Positions 21,745 to 29,321 of a stretch of 64,000 nucleotides of DNA are shown in pieces (the first letter of the stretch is position 1; each line of letters opens with the position of its first letter). The position numbers and the translations under genes were made by a program. The DNA lies in contig NZ_CP047045.1 of NCBI RefSeq assembly GCF_009792355.1, positions 3,064,501 through 3,128,500 of the forward strand. Direction: 5' to 3'. Source of the stretch: Terricaulis silvestris. GTDB taxonomy: Bacteria > Pseudomonadota > Alphaproteobacteria > Caulobacterales > Aquidulcibacteraceae. The notes beneath the pieces were generated by a model. It saw only the letters and a program-made list of their open reading frames with translations. It was not told where the DNA came from and did no database searches.

Positions 21745-22359
21745 TTGAGCGCCACACAACCCCTACCTGAGCGGAAGCCAAAAGCCGTCCGCAAATCAGC
21801 GAGTTCCGCCACAGCGGAGGCATTGGATGTCCAGGCGTGGGTGGAGGCGGCGTTCGACGCCCTCGCCCTGGGCGGCATCGAGGCTGTTCGCGTTGACCCG
21901 TTGGCCAAGAGCCTCGGCGTCACCCGCGGCAGCTTCTACTGGCACTTCAAGGATCGCGCGGCGCTACACGCCGCGATGCTGAAGGACTGGCGCAAGCGCG
22001 CGAGCTACCAGATCGGCTCGCGGATCGAGAATAGAGTGTCCGCGCCCGACGAGCGGCTCAGGCAAAACCTGGCGCTGCCGAAATCCGGCCCGCGTGCGCG
22101 ACGCGCCGCGGCGATCGAGTTTGCGATTCGGCTTTGGTCTTTGCGCGACGAGGAAGCGGCGCAAGCGGTGAAGCACATCGACCACGTGCGCCTGCACTAT
22201 TACGCCAAGCTCTATGACGAGCTCGGCTTCTCGCCCGAAGAGTCGCGCAAGCGCGCGTTCCTGTTCTACGCCACGCTGATGGGCCAAGCGATCATCGTCA
22301 CGGACGATCAAACCGATGTGCGCGGCGAACTCGCTGACGCGCTACTCGGCAAGCTCTAA
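21745..22359 (+). CDS. TetR/AcrR-family transcriptional regulator
   Basis: A 204-residue repressor. The N-terminal TetR helix-turn-helix reads EAAFDALALGGIEAVRVDPL then AKSLGVTRGSFYWHFKDRAA (about residues 34-75), followed by an all-helical ligand/dimer domain. The only start in frame with this N-terminus is a TTG at 21745 with no clear Shine-Dalgarno; the true start could be a little further in. It is divergent from the TonB-dependent receptor, so a local regulator role is likely. Its stop overlaps the convergent nusG stop by four bases. Confidence 0.88.
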   Translation: MSATQPLPERKPKAVRKSASSATAEALDVQAWVEAAFDALALGGIEAVRVDPLAKSLGVTRGSFYWHFKDRAALHAAMLKDWRKRASYQIGSRIENRVSAPDERLRQNLALPKSGPRARRAAAIEFAIRLWSLRDEEAAQAVKHIDHVRLHYYAKLYDELGFSPEESRKRAFLFYATLMGQAIIVTDDQTDVRGELADALLGKL

Positions 22360-22943
22360 CGCAGCTTTTCGACCTGCGCGTATTCGAGATCGACCGGCGT
22401 CTCGCGGCCGAAGATCATCACGGCCACCTTCAGGCGGCCGCCGTCTTCGTCCACTTCCGACACCGTGCCTTCGAAGCTCTGGAACGGGCCGTCCGACACC
22501 TTCACGCGCTCGCCCACTTCGTAGTGGATCAGATTGCGCGGCTTTTGCGCGCCCACTTCGGCGACGCGGCCCAGGATGCGCTCGACTTCCTTGTCGCTCA
22601 CCGCCTGCGGCTTGTTCTGCGTGCCGAGGAAGCCCGTCACCTTCGGCGTGTTCTTGACGAGGTGATAAGCCTCGTCCGTCATTTCCATCTTCACCAGGAC
22701 GTAACCCGGGAAGTGGCGGTGCTGGCGCACTTTCTTCGAGCCGCGGACGATCTCGGTGACTTCCTCGGTCGGCACCTGAATGTCTTCGAATTGCTCTTCG
22801 AGACCCTGTCGGCCGGCCTGGTCGCGGATCGCTTCAGCGACCTTCGCTTCAAAGTTCGAATAAGCGTGAACAATGTACCAGCGCGCTTTGCCTGAATAGC
22901 GCGGCTTCGGTTGTTCAGTTTGCGGTTCTTGCGCTTCGACCAT
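22356..22943 (-). CDS. nusG: Transcription termination/antitermination factor NusG
   Basis: A 195-residue NusG. The N-terminal NGN domain begins RWYIVHAYSNFEAKVAEAIR and contains FPGYVLVKMEMTDEAYHLVK. The C-terminal KOW domain reads VKVSDGPFQSFEGTVSEVDE. It binds RNA polymerase, links it to ribosomal protein S10 and aids Rho. It lies five bases after secE. Unusually the next minus-strand genes are not rplK-rplA, which are about 8 kb away. Confidence 0.98.
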   Translation of the reverse strand: MVEAQEPQTEQPKPRYSGKARWYIVHAYSNFEAKVAEAIRDQAGRQGLEEQFEDIQVPTEEVTEIVRGSKKVRQHRHFPGYVLVKMEMTDEAYHLVKNTPKVTGFLGTQNKPQAVSDKEVERILGRVAEVGAQKPRNLIHYEVGERVKVSDGPFQSFEGTVSEVDEDGGRLKVAVMIFGRETPVDLEYAQVEKLR

Positions 22944-22948
22944 TGTCG

Positions 22949-23188
22949 TCAGTTACCTAGAGTCAAATTCAGAATGAAACCCATGACCCAGCGCAGCAGC
23001 GTGTCCACGGTGAAGAAGAAAAGCCCCGCGACGACGCCAAAGATCACCACCATGATGGTCGAGACCGTCACTTCCTGACGCGTCGCCCACGTGACCTTGC
23101 GCGCCTCGGCGCGCACTTCGCCGAAAAAGCGGAACGGCCCGCCACGGCGCCGCGGTTCAACTTCCGGCTCGGTCTGATCCATCGACAT
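22949..23188 (-). CDS. secE: Preprotein translocase subunit SecE
   Basis: A 79-residue single-span SecE of the SecYEG channel. It starts MSMDQTEPEVEPRRRGG, carries the conserved amphipathic segment FFGEVRAEARKVTWATRQEV and then one membrane helix (VSTIMVVIFGVVAGLFFFTV). The ATG at 23188 is preferred over an upstream GTG and over the ATG at 23182. It is preceded by tRNA-Trp and followed by nusG, the order conserved in most bacteria. Confidence 0.97.
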   Translation of the reverse strand: MSMDQTEPEVEPRRRGGPFRFFGEVRAEARKVTWATRQEVTVSTIMVVIFGVVAGLFFFTVDTLLRWVMGFILNLTLGN

Positions 23189-23253
23189 TCGTTCTTCTAT
23201 TCCTGTCACGCGCACTTCAGATGGGCTGGCCCTGCTCTATCGCCAAGCGGGGA

Positions 23254-23329
23254 TGGCAGGAGTTGAGGGACTCGAACCCACGACCCTCGGTTTTGGAGAC
23301 CGATGCTCTACCAGCTGAGCTAAACTCCT
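23254..23329 (-). tRNA. tRNA-Trp (anticodon CCA)
   Basis: A 76-base cloverleaf on the minus strand including an encoded 3' CCA. The acceptor stem is AGGAGTT/AACTCCT with discriminator G, the D-loop is AGCTGGTAGA, the anticodon arm TCGGT-CTCCAAA-ACCGA carries CCA, and the T-loop is TTCGAGT. It sits immediately upstream of secE-nusG as in most bacteria and is probably cotranscribed. Confidence 0.97.
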
Positions 23330-23435
23330 ACATGTCCGCCGTAGCCGAAAGGCGAAGGCGGAAGCCCTGTTTCCCAGGTACCGGTCCGCGTTGCGGGAAG
23401 GCCCGCTCGACAATCCGATTTTAGGGAAGGCGGAC

Positions 23436-23463
23436 TTTTATGCTGAGCATTGCCGCAGCGCAA
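23436..23463 (-). promoter_or_regulatory. Candidate promoter of tRNA-Trp-secE-nusG
   Basis: On the minus strand TTGCGC (23463-23458) and ATAAAA (23441-23436) are 16 bases apart, about 107 bases before the tRNA. It is the best sigma-70-like pair I see in this gap. Confidence 0.35.
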
Positions 23464-23525
23464 TGGGCGCCCACCGGTATTTCAGCGGCGGGCGGCAGGA
23501 ACACGAGGGATAACCACAAGCGCAA

Positions 23526-23549
23526 AGAAGCCCGGCGTCGCCGCCGGGC
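23526..23549 (-). terminator. Terminator after the VOC-family gene
   Basis: Minus strand: GCCCGGCG, loop GCGA, CGCCGGGC, then TTCTTTG. It begins 22 bases after the VOC stop and isolates that gene from the tRNA-Trp operon. Confidence 0.75.
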
Positions 23550-23570
23550 CCTTCTTCGTGTCCGTCAAAC

Positions 23571-23960
23571 TCATTCTGCGTCGAACAAAACTTCCCAGGT
23601 ATGACCGTCCGGATCGGTGAAGTAGCCGGAGTAGACGCCGTCATCGTCCGACGCTGCGGAGATGGTCGCGCCCGCGCCCTTGGCCTTGTTCATGATCGCA
23701 TCGACGTCGCCGCGGCTCTCGGCGAAATAGCTGATGATGGTCTCCGACGAGCCCTTGCCCGCTGGACGGAAGCCAACCTTCTCCACGTACGTGCCGAACT
23801 CGCTGCGATCGAGCAGCACGAGATAGACGCCATCGACGTCGAACGCCGCGTGTTCTTCGTCCTGCTCTTCAACCGTGAGGCCCAAGCCGTCGCGGTAGAA
23901 CGCAATCGACTTCCGCAGGTCGTCCACCGGAAACGTCACGCATGAAATCGCTGCGGGCAT
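23571..23960 (-). CDS. VOC-family (glyoxalase-like) protein
   Basis: A 129-residue VOC domain. It begins MPAAISCVTFPVDDLRKSIA with FYRDGLGL, and ends GYFTDPDGHTWEVLFD with the usual C-terminal Glu. The middle contains a loop typical of the bleomycin-resistance/glyoxalase branch. The ATG at 23960 is chosen because GGAGG precedes it at normal spacing; an ATG four codons earlier overlaps that GGAGG. Monocistronic, with its own terminator. Enzyme or binding activity cannot be told. Confidence 0.85.
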   Translation of the reverse strand: MPAAISCVTFPVDDLRKSIAFYRDGLGLTVEEQDEEHAAFDVDGVYLVLLDRSEFGTYVEKVGFRPAGKGSSETIISYFAESRGDVDAIMNKAKGAGATISAASDDDGVYSGYFTDPDGHTWEVLFDAE

Positions 23961-24040
23961 AGGAACCTCCATCGACGCTTTATGCGTCCCACTGAACGGG
24001 CAGATTTGGAGGGATTCTGCCAGGCCCGCAAAGGCTCGTT

Positions 24041-24952
24041 TCAGCGCCCGATGATGACATCTCCGCTACCAATGGTGCTGCGGCTGATCTCGCCGCTAAC
24101 CTGGCGCACATGTACATCGCCGCTGCCGAAAATGGCCGCGTCCAGGCTTTGCGCCGTGCCGTTGTGAATAACGTTGCCGGAACCCGCGATGGCTACGCTC
24201 AACGTCGTCGCACGGCCGTCACGGACCAGCACGTCGCCCGAACCCTGAAGGGCGATGCTGGTTTCCCCGTCCGCGCGCGCGGCGGCGACTCCACCGCTAC
24301 CGGCTAACGATACCGTAAGGCCGTCACGCACAACGCCGATCCGCAGATTGCTTGAACCCGCCACCGCAGCCTCCAGCGCGCCGACGTCGAACACGCGCAG
24401 CTCGGATGAGCCCGACACTGAAATCTCCGCGCCTTCCGCCACGCGCTCCACGTCGCCGTCGCCGCAGCCATCGAGCCGAAGCACAGCCGATTGCGCCGGC
24501 GCCATGCGCAAACGTACCGCGCCATTCACCGCCACCACCGCCGCCTGAGGTACGCGAAGCTCGATTGTCGGGATCTGTGAGCCTTCGACCGTCCCAAACC
24601 GCCCGGTGCGCACCTCAAATCCGGCGCCGCCTTCGACCTCACAATTGCGGATTTGTCGGCGCATCCCACCGTCCACGATAAGCCGCCGGCCTGACAGCCG
24701 CAGACGTGGCGCAGGCAGTGGGCCATTGTTGATAATCGCAACGGAGACGTCGGACCTGTTCTCCGGCCGCACCCGCACATAGGCCACCACATCCCGAAGT
24801 TGAACTTCGGACGCCCGCGCGTAACGGGCATAGCTTGGCGCGGTCAGAACAAAGGTGGGCGCCGCGGGCGCAACCGGAGGCGTGGGCGGGGTCTGCGCCG
24901 CGGCCAGGGGCGCCGCCAGCAATGCACAGCTCAAAATGGCGATCAGACGCAT
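24041..24952 (-). CDS. Secreted GIN-domain (DUF2807-like) beta-helix protein 1
   Basis: A 303-residue exported protein with signal peptide MRLIAILSCALLAAPLAAAQ and a Pro-rich linker (TPPTPPVAPAAPT). A region rich in short beta strands follows, with the repeated motif (G/S)SG(D/S/N): VSGSSEL, VAGSSNL, LAGSGGV, LQGSGDV, IAGSGNV, IFGSGDV and TIGSGDV. This matches the GIN/head domain of putative adhesins, expected to form a right-handed beta-helix. A second protein of the same design lies at 27028-28035, and two small outer-membrane barrels lie between them. Likely surface or periplasmic; partner and ligand are unknown. Confidence 0.8.
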   Translation of the reverse strand: MRLIAILSCALLAAPLAAAQTPPTPPVAPAAPTFVLTAPSYARYARASEVQLRDVVAYVRVRPENRSDVSVAIINNGPLPAPRLRLSGRRLIVDGGMRRQIRNCEVEGGAGFEVRTGRFGTVEGSQIPTIELRVPQAAVVAVNGAVRLRMAPAQSAVLRLDGCGDGDVERVAEGAEISVSGSSELRVFDVGALEAAVAGSSNLRIGVVRDGLTVSLAGSGGVAAARADGETSIALQGSGDVLVRDGRATTLSVAIAGSGNVIHNGTAQSLDAAIFGSGDVHVRQVSGEISRSTIGSGDVIIGR

Positions 24953-25055
24953 CTCGTCGGGCCCTCCTCGGGCCTTGTCCCACACTCATCAAGATGCGCC
25001 AAAGCGAGCGCTTGGATGCACCGTTTCTGGATTCTCCAAACAGGAGAAAACCCCA

Positions 25056-25073
25056 ATGAAATTCGCACTCTAG
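25056..25073 (+). other. Five-codon mini-ORF with a strong ribosome-binding site
   Basis: ATG AAA TTC GCA CTC TAG lies nine bases after AGGAG, 130 bases before the first barrel gene. It is either a tiny leader ORF or the decayed start of a former exported-protein gene (MKFAL resembles the start of a signal peptide). Confidence 0.3.
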
Positions 25074-25200
25074 GCTGTGACTTTCGGGCATCGCTCGTTG
25101 TTAATCGTTAATAACGGGGCGGTGTTGAATTGCCCGCTACAGCGCCCGCGCTCATGTGTGGCCTCCCCAGAACGGGTGATCACTACAGGGGTTAGACCTT

Positions 25201-25926
25201 ATGCGTAATTGGATCATCGGCGCGGCGGCCATTCTGGCCGTTGCCGTGCCGAGCGTCGCCGCAGCCCAAACGGGCTACGTGGGCGCGGTTTATGGCAACG
25301 CCGACAACGGCGCTGTCGATGAAGACTTCTACGGCGTCGAAGGCGCCGTGGCGTTCGCTGGCTCGGGCTCGATCGTGTTCGAAGTCGATGCCTCGATCTC
25401 CGACTCTGACGACAGCGACACCGGCTACGGCGTCGTTGGCCACGTCTACAGCCGCAACGACAGCCACCTCTTCGGTGGTTTCGTCGGCATCGCCGGCAGC
25501 GACGACAGCGACACTTGGACCGCCGGTCTCGAAGCCGCCAAGTACTTCACGAACTGGACGCTCGCCGGCGCGGTTGCCTACGGCAACAACGACGACGCCG
25601 ACACCGATGGCTACGGCGCCAACGTCGAAGCCCGCGTGTTCATCAACGACAACTTCCGTCTGAACGGAAACATCGGCCTCGCGTCGATCGATACCGGCGC
25701 TGACGATGAAGACGTCACGATCTACGGCGTTGGCGGCGAATACCAGCTCGCCAGCTACCCGGTCAGCTTTACCGCGAACTACAACACCGCCGACTTTGAC
25801 GGCGGCGACGTGGACGTGTGGACGATCGGCGTTCGCTACAACTTCGGCGGCCAAACCCTGCGCGATCGCGATCGCAACGGCGCCAGCCAAGCCAACGTTG
25901 TGAGCGGCCTCGGCGCTGCTCTCTAA
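25201..25926 (+). CDS. Small outer-membrane beta-barrel (porin-like) protein 1
   Basis: A 241-residue protein with signal peptide MRNWIIGAAAILAVAVPSVAAAQ. It then shows alternating short strands with aromatic ends (YVGAVYGN, DTGYGVVGHVYSR, FGGFVGIAG, LAGAVAYGN, NIGLASI, VSFTANYN) and a likely last strand VWTIGVRYNF. It is very rich in Asp and Ser (DSDDSDTG repeats), so strongly acidic. This fits an 8-12-stranded outer-membrane barrel. It is followed by a good terminator and by a paralogous gene in the same direction. A specific channel function cannot be read. Confidence 0.75.
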   Translation: MRNWIIGAAAILAVAVPSVAAAQTGYVGAVYGNADNGAVDEDFYGVEGAVAFAGSGSIVFEVDASISDSDDSDTGYGVVGHVYSRNDSHLFGGFVGIAGSDDSDTWTAGLEAAKYFTNWTLAGAVAYGNNDDADTDGYGANVEARVFINDNFRLNGNIGLASIDTGADDEDVTIYGVGGEYQLASYPVSFTANYNTADFDGGDVDVWTIGVRYNFGGQTLRDRDRNGASQANVVSGLGAAL

Positions 25927-25952
25927 CCAACACTTCTCAGTATCAACTTCAG

Positions 25953-25979
25953 CGCCCCGGCTTCGGTCGGGGCGTTTTT
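25953..25979 (+). terminator. Terminator of barrel gene 1
   Basis: Plus strand: CGCCCCG, loop of eight, CGGGGCG, TTTTT. It begins 27 bases after the stop. Confidence 0.88.
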
Positions 25980-26208
25980 CTTTGTGCCGTCACACCTTTA
26001 ACGGACGTTAACCCATTCGCCGGATAATCGCCCCGATTGGCCTTGTTCCCGCCGTTATCATTATGATTTCGTTTACTTTTTGTGGTTCCCGGGCCACAGG
26101 CTAACACCGTCGTCACAGAGCCGGCGCTTGTTCACTAGAGCTGCAATCCCCGCTCCCCTAATTTGCGAGCAGCCGTTGAACGGCGAACCTCAAAGGGGAT
26201 TTCATTAC

Positions 26209-26955
26209 ATGAAGAAGTTTCTCGTCGGCGCGGTCGCGACCGCCGCCCTGCTCATGCCGGCTGTCGCTCAAGCCGACACTAACGCCGTCGTCGGTCTGAA
26301 CTATTCCAACACCGACGTCGACAGCTTCGATCTGGATGCCTACGGCATCGAAGGCGCGTTCAGCCACGATTTCAGCAACGGCACGGTGTTCCAGTTTGAC
26401 GGCGCAAGCGATCGTGTCGACGTCGGCGGTTGCTGCTATTCCAGCAGCTATGGCGCTGCCCACTATGGCATTCGCAATGACAATTACGCCATCGGCGGCT
26501 TCGCCAGCTTTGACGAGCTGTTCATTTACTCCGGCCTCGGCCTGGGCGTCGAAGGTCAGCTCTATCTGAACAACATCGTCCTCAACGGGTCGATCGCCCA
26601 CGCCGATTTCGGCGATCTCGATGTCGACACCACAATGGCCGCTGTCGACGCCACCTACTTCTTCTCGCCGAACCTGGGCCTGACCGGCCTGGTCAGCGTT
26701 GCGGACGACGAAATCTACGGCGACGACACCACGACCTACGGCATCAGCGGCGAATATCGTCTCGCCAGCTCGCCTCTCAGCTTCGAACTCGGCGTCCGCC
26801 AAACGGACATCTTCGACGACGACGCGACGACCTGGACGCTCGGTCTGAACTTCGACTTCGGCACTGGTTCGCTGCATGAGCGCGCCACCGACGGCCCGAG
26901 CTTCAACGGCGCTGCGAACCTGCACGACTATCTCTCGCTGCTCCCGACTCCGTAA
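26209..26955 (+). CDS. Small outer-membrane beta-barrel (porin-like) protein 2
   Basis: A 248-residue paralogue of the preceding gene. The signal peptide is MKKFLVGAVATAALLMPAVAQA. Amphipathic strands follow (NAVVGLNYSNTD, YGIEGAFSHDF, NYAIGGFASFD, LGLGVEGQLYL, TYGISGEYRLAS) with a terminal-type strand WTLGLNFDF and a short tail. It has many Asp residues and an unusual GGCCYSSSYG Cys-Cys pair near residue 73. The ATG at 26209 has AAAGGGGA upstream; the longer frame runs into the promoter. It has its own AT-rich promoter region (26050-26090), so it is transcribed separately from barrel 1. Confidence 0.75.
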   Translation: MKKFLVGAVATAALLMPAVAQADTNAVVGLNYSNTDVDSFDLDAYGIEGAFSHDFSNGTVFQFDGASDRVDVGGCCYSSSYGAAHYGIRNDNYAIGGFASFDELFIYSGLGLGVEGQLYLNNIVLNGSIAHADFGDLDVDTTMAAVDATYFFSPNLGLTGLVSVADDEIYGDDTTTYGISGEYRLASSPLSFELGVRQTDIFDDDATTWTLGLNFDFGTGSLHERATDGPSFNGAANLHDYLSLLPTP

Positions 26956-26975
26956 GGCGGCGCGAAACCAAACGG

Positions 26976-27009
26976 AAAAGCCCCGGCCTAATAGCCGGGG
27001 CTTTTTTTG
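26976..27009. terminator. Bidirectional terminator between barrel gene 2 and GIN protein 2
   Basis: AGCCCCGGC, loop of six, GCCGGGGCT, with AAAA on the left and a T-run of eight on the right (seven of them to position 27008). It works for the rightward barrel gene and the leftward GIN gene. Confidence 0.9.
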
Positions 27010-27027
27010 TTGCCCACGTCTCTCGGC

Positions 27028-28035
27028 TCAGCGCCCGAGTGAAACGTCGCCAGAGCCATTGTCGATCAGCCGATCGACCTGCCCAGCGTTCGCGATCGCA
27101 ATGTCGCCCGAGCCGCTCAACTGCACCGATGTATGCGCTGCCGCGCCGTTGAAGCGCACATTGCCGGAGCTCGAATTCTGCACCTGCAACTGGCTCACGC
27201 GTCCGCCGCGCACATTGATGTCGCCCGACGACGAAAGCTGCAGCTCAGCGCTTTGCCCTTCGACCGAAGCTACCTCCATCGACCCCGAACCGCGCAACGA
27301 CGCTTCCAGCGAGCCGCGCACTGCGCCTGCCTCGAAATCACCCGAACCCAGCAACGACAATTCCGTCGCGCCGCCGGTGTTGCCGGCGCGCAGCGAACCC
27401 GATCCATGCAGCGCCGCTTCCAGGGGCCCGCCGACATTACCAATCGTCAGATCGCCAGATCCGTTGAGCGAAGCCTCCGCGCCGCCCGTCACATCACGCG
27501 TCGTCAAAGAGCCCGAGCCGTTGAGCGAGGCTTCCAGGTCGCCGCCGATACGCGCGGCGTTGATGTCGCCCGAACCATTTAGCGCGAGTTCAAGATCACC
27601 GCTCGTGTCAGCCATGGTGACGCGGCCGCAGCCGTTCAGCGCCACGTCGCCGCCGGCGGACGCGCCAATGTTTGCGAACACCGCGCCACCCACGCCAAGA
27701 TCAAGCGTGCGCGGCGTGCGGATTGTGATGCGTGGCAATTCGTTGTGCCGCAGCGTGCCGACGCCGCGTACGCCAACGCGATCATCCGAGCATTGATGGA
27801 TGCGGTTGCGCAGCCCGCCGTCAATCACAATGCGCCCGCCTTCAACCCGCGCCACCGGCGCCTCGAGCCGCGCCGACGCGGTCGATGTGACGGCGATGTC
27901 GGCGCGATCTTCCGGCGTCACGGTCAGCACTGCCGCCGCGTTGCGAATCTCGATCGATTGGTTGGTGAAGGTCTGGGCCGCGGCCGGCGCAGCCATAAGT
28001 CCGAGCAAGGCCGTCGAAGTCAGCAAAACGCGCAC
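27028..28035 (-). CDS. Secreted GIN-domain (DUF2807-like) beta-helix protein 2
   Basis: A 335-residue exported protein with signal peptide MRVLLTSTALLGLMAAPAAAQ. The central part is built from a regular 19-residue repeat, for example LEASLNGSGSLTTRDVTGG and AEASLNGSGDLTIGNVGGP. At least six consecutive copies run from about residue 145 to 260, each with an (N/H/R/L)-G-S-G-(D/S) turn. This is a textbook solenoid expected to form a beta-helix. Two cysteines lie outside the repeats. It is a paralogue of the protein at 24041-24952 and is convergent with barrel gene 2. A cell-surface structural or adhesion role is plausible; some GIN proteins have been suggested as adhesin heads without direct proof. 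Confidence 0.82.
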   Translation of the reverse strand: MRVLLTSTALLGLMAAPAAAQTFTNQSIEIRNAAAVLTVTPEDRADIAVTSTASARLEAPVARVEGGRIVIDGGLRNRIHQCSDDRVGVRGVGTLRHNELPRITIRTPRTLDLGVGGAVFANIGASAGGDVALNGCGRVTMADTSGDLELALNGSGDINAARIGGDLEASLNGSGSLTTRDVTGGAEASLNGSGDLTIGNVGGPLEAALHGSGSLRAGNTGGATELSLLGSGDFEAGAVRGSLEASLRGSGSMEVASVEGQSAELQLSSSGDINVRGGRVSQLQVQNSSSGNVRFNGAAAHTSVQLSGSGDIAIANAGQVDRLIDNGSGDVSLGR

Positions 28036-28105
28036 GTCATCCTCCCTGGGAAATGGGTTCCGCCTTCGAGGATGCGCCCCTTCCCGGCCTTGGATGCTTT
28101 CGAGC

Positions 28106-28151
28106 TTGACGAATGCGACCGGCGATCGTATTTAACGACTACGTTAAATAC
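28106..28151 (+). promoter_or_regulatory. arsR promoter with perfect autoregulatory palindrome
   Basis: TTGACG (28106-28111) and TATTTA (28129-28134) are separated by exactly 17 bases. A perfect inverted repeat, GTATTTAAC-GACTAC-GTTAAATAC (28128-28151), covers the -10 box and the start site and ends two bases before the ATG. The ArsR-type protein encoded directly downstream is the expected ligand, giving negative autoregulation of the operon. Confidence 0.75.
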
Positions 28152-28153
28152 AG

Positions 28154-28504
28154 ATGCAGATCACCGATCCCCTCTCCGCGACGCTCAGCGCGCTCGCCGA
28201 CCCCACCCGCCGCGCCATCCTGCAGCGGCTGGCCGAGGGCGCGGCCACGGTGAACGAGATCGCCGAGCCGTTCGACATCAGCCTCCCCGCCATCTCGCGG
28301 CACCTCAAAGTGCTGGAGACCGCCGGCCTCATCTCACGCGGCCGCGAAGCGCAATGGCGCCCGTGCCAGCTCGAACCGCAAACGCTCAAGAGCGTCGACG
28401 AATGGCTCGAACACTATCGCCGCTTCTGGACCGGCAGCTTCGACAAGATGGACGCCTACATCGCCGAATTGAAAAAGAAGAAGGAGAAGCGCGATGAGCG
28501 CTAA
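28154..28504 (+). CDS. ArsR-family transcriptional regulator
   Basis: A 116-residue winged-helix repressor: LSALADPTRRAILQRLAEGA is the classic ArsR first helix, and FDISLPAISRHLKVLETAGL includes the recognition helix, with a wing at SRGREAQWRPC. No metal-binding CxC motif is present in the recognition helix, so it is probably not a metal sensor; it belongs to the subfamily encoded with SRPBCC/AHSA1 genes. The ATG lies about a dozen bases from the predicted transcription start and overlaps no Shine-Dalgarno, so translation may be nearly leaderless. First gene of the arsR-AHSA1-YCII-GST operon; it overlaps the next gene by 11 bases. Confidence 0.92.
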   Translation: MQITDPLSATLSALADPTRRAILQRLAEGAATVNEIAEPFDISLPAISRHLKVLETAGLISRGREAQWRPCQLEPQTLKSVDEWLEHYRRFWTGSFDKMDAYIAELKKKKEKRDER

Positions 28505-28964
28505 GCTAGCCGACGACGAACTGCTCATCTCGCGCACCTTCGATGCGCCTGCGTCGCTGATGTTCGAACTCTGGACCGATCCAGTGCACTTCAAGAACTG
28601 GATGGGTCCGGGCAAGTACGAATGCCGTCACGCCGAGATGGATCTCCGCGTCGGCGGCGCCTATCGCGGCATGATCTACGCCGATGACACCGGCGAAGGC
28701 TGGTTCGGCGGCGTGTATCGCGAGATCGAACCCAACACGCGCCTCGTCTTCACCTTCAAATGGGATAGCGGCCCCAGCGGCGAACTCGAAACGCTGGTTA
28801 CGATCACCTTCCGCGAAGAGCGCGACGGCCGCACCACCATGACCTTCCATCAAACGCCATTCATGAACGTCGAGCGCCGCGACAGCCACATCGGCGGTTG
28901 GAATTCCGCCTTCACCAAGTTCGGGGAATACGTAGAAAAACTCGCAAGGGAGACAACACAATGA
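28494..28964 (+). CDS. SRPBCC (AHSA1/START-like) domain protein
   Basis: A 156-residue protein with a single helix-grip domain. It opens LLISRTFDAPASLMFELWTD with the usual HFKNWMGP motif and has GGAYRGMIYADDTG and HQTPFMNVERRDSHIGGWNS towards the end. AHSA1-type SRPBCC proteins bind hydrophobic ligands; they are very often encoded directly after an ArsR regulator, as here, and their ligand may relieve repression. The gene overlaps arsR by 11 bases and the following YCII gene by ATGA, so translation is coupled. Confidence 0.88.
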   Translation: MSAKLADDELLISRTFDAPASLMFELWTDPVHFKNWMGPGKYECRHAEMDLRVGGAYRGMIYADDTGEGWFGGVYREIEPNTRLVFTFKWDSGPSGELETLVTITFREERDGRTTMTFHQTPFMNVERRDSHIGGWNSAFTKFGEYVEKLARETTQ

Positions 28965-29308
28965 AACGGTACATGGCGCTCTTCGTCGCCGCGCCCGGCT
29001 CGTTCGAAAAGTGGAACGCGCTGGAGGACACGGTTCGCAAGGACCGCGAAGCCAAAGGGATGCAGGCCTGGCACGCATGGCACGAGCAGCATGCGTCGAT
29101 CATCGTCGATGCTGGCGGCCCGCTCGGCAAGACTAAGCGCACCGACGCCAACGGGGTCAGCGACATGACCAACCCCATCGGTGGTTACGTCATCGTCCAA
29201 GCCGAAACGCACGACGCCGCCGCGCGACTGTTCGAAAACCACCCGCACTTCACGATCCTTCCCGGCAACGCCGTGGAAATCATGCCGTGCAACGAAATCC
29301 CGATGTGA
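28961..29308 (+). CDS. YCII-related domain protein
   Basis: A 115-residue YCII-like ferredoxin-fold protein: MKRYMALFVAAPGSFEKWNA, VDAGGPLGKTKR, PIGGYVIVQAETHDAAARLF and HPHFTILPGNAVEIMP. The last includes the HP(x)F motif typical of YCII-related proteins. These are small dimeric proteins, often beside sigma factors or ArsR-SRPBCC genes; the His/Asp pair suggests an enzymatic role but no reaction is established. AAGGGAG precedes the ATG, and the start overlaps the AHSA1 stop. Confidence 0.85.
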   Translation: MKRYMALFVAAPGSFEKWNALEDTVRKDREAKGMQAWHAWHEQHASIIVDAGGPLGKTKRTDANGVSDMTNPIGGYVIVQAETHDAAARLFENHPHFTILPGNAVEIMPCNEIPM

Positions 29309-29321
29309 CGGAGCAGAACCA

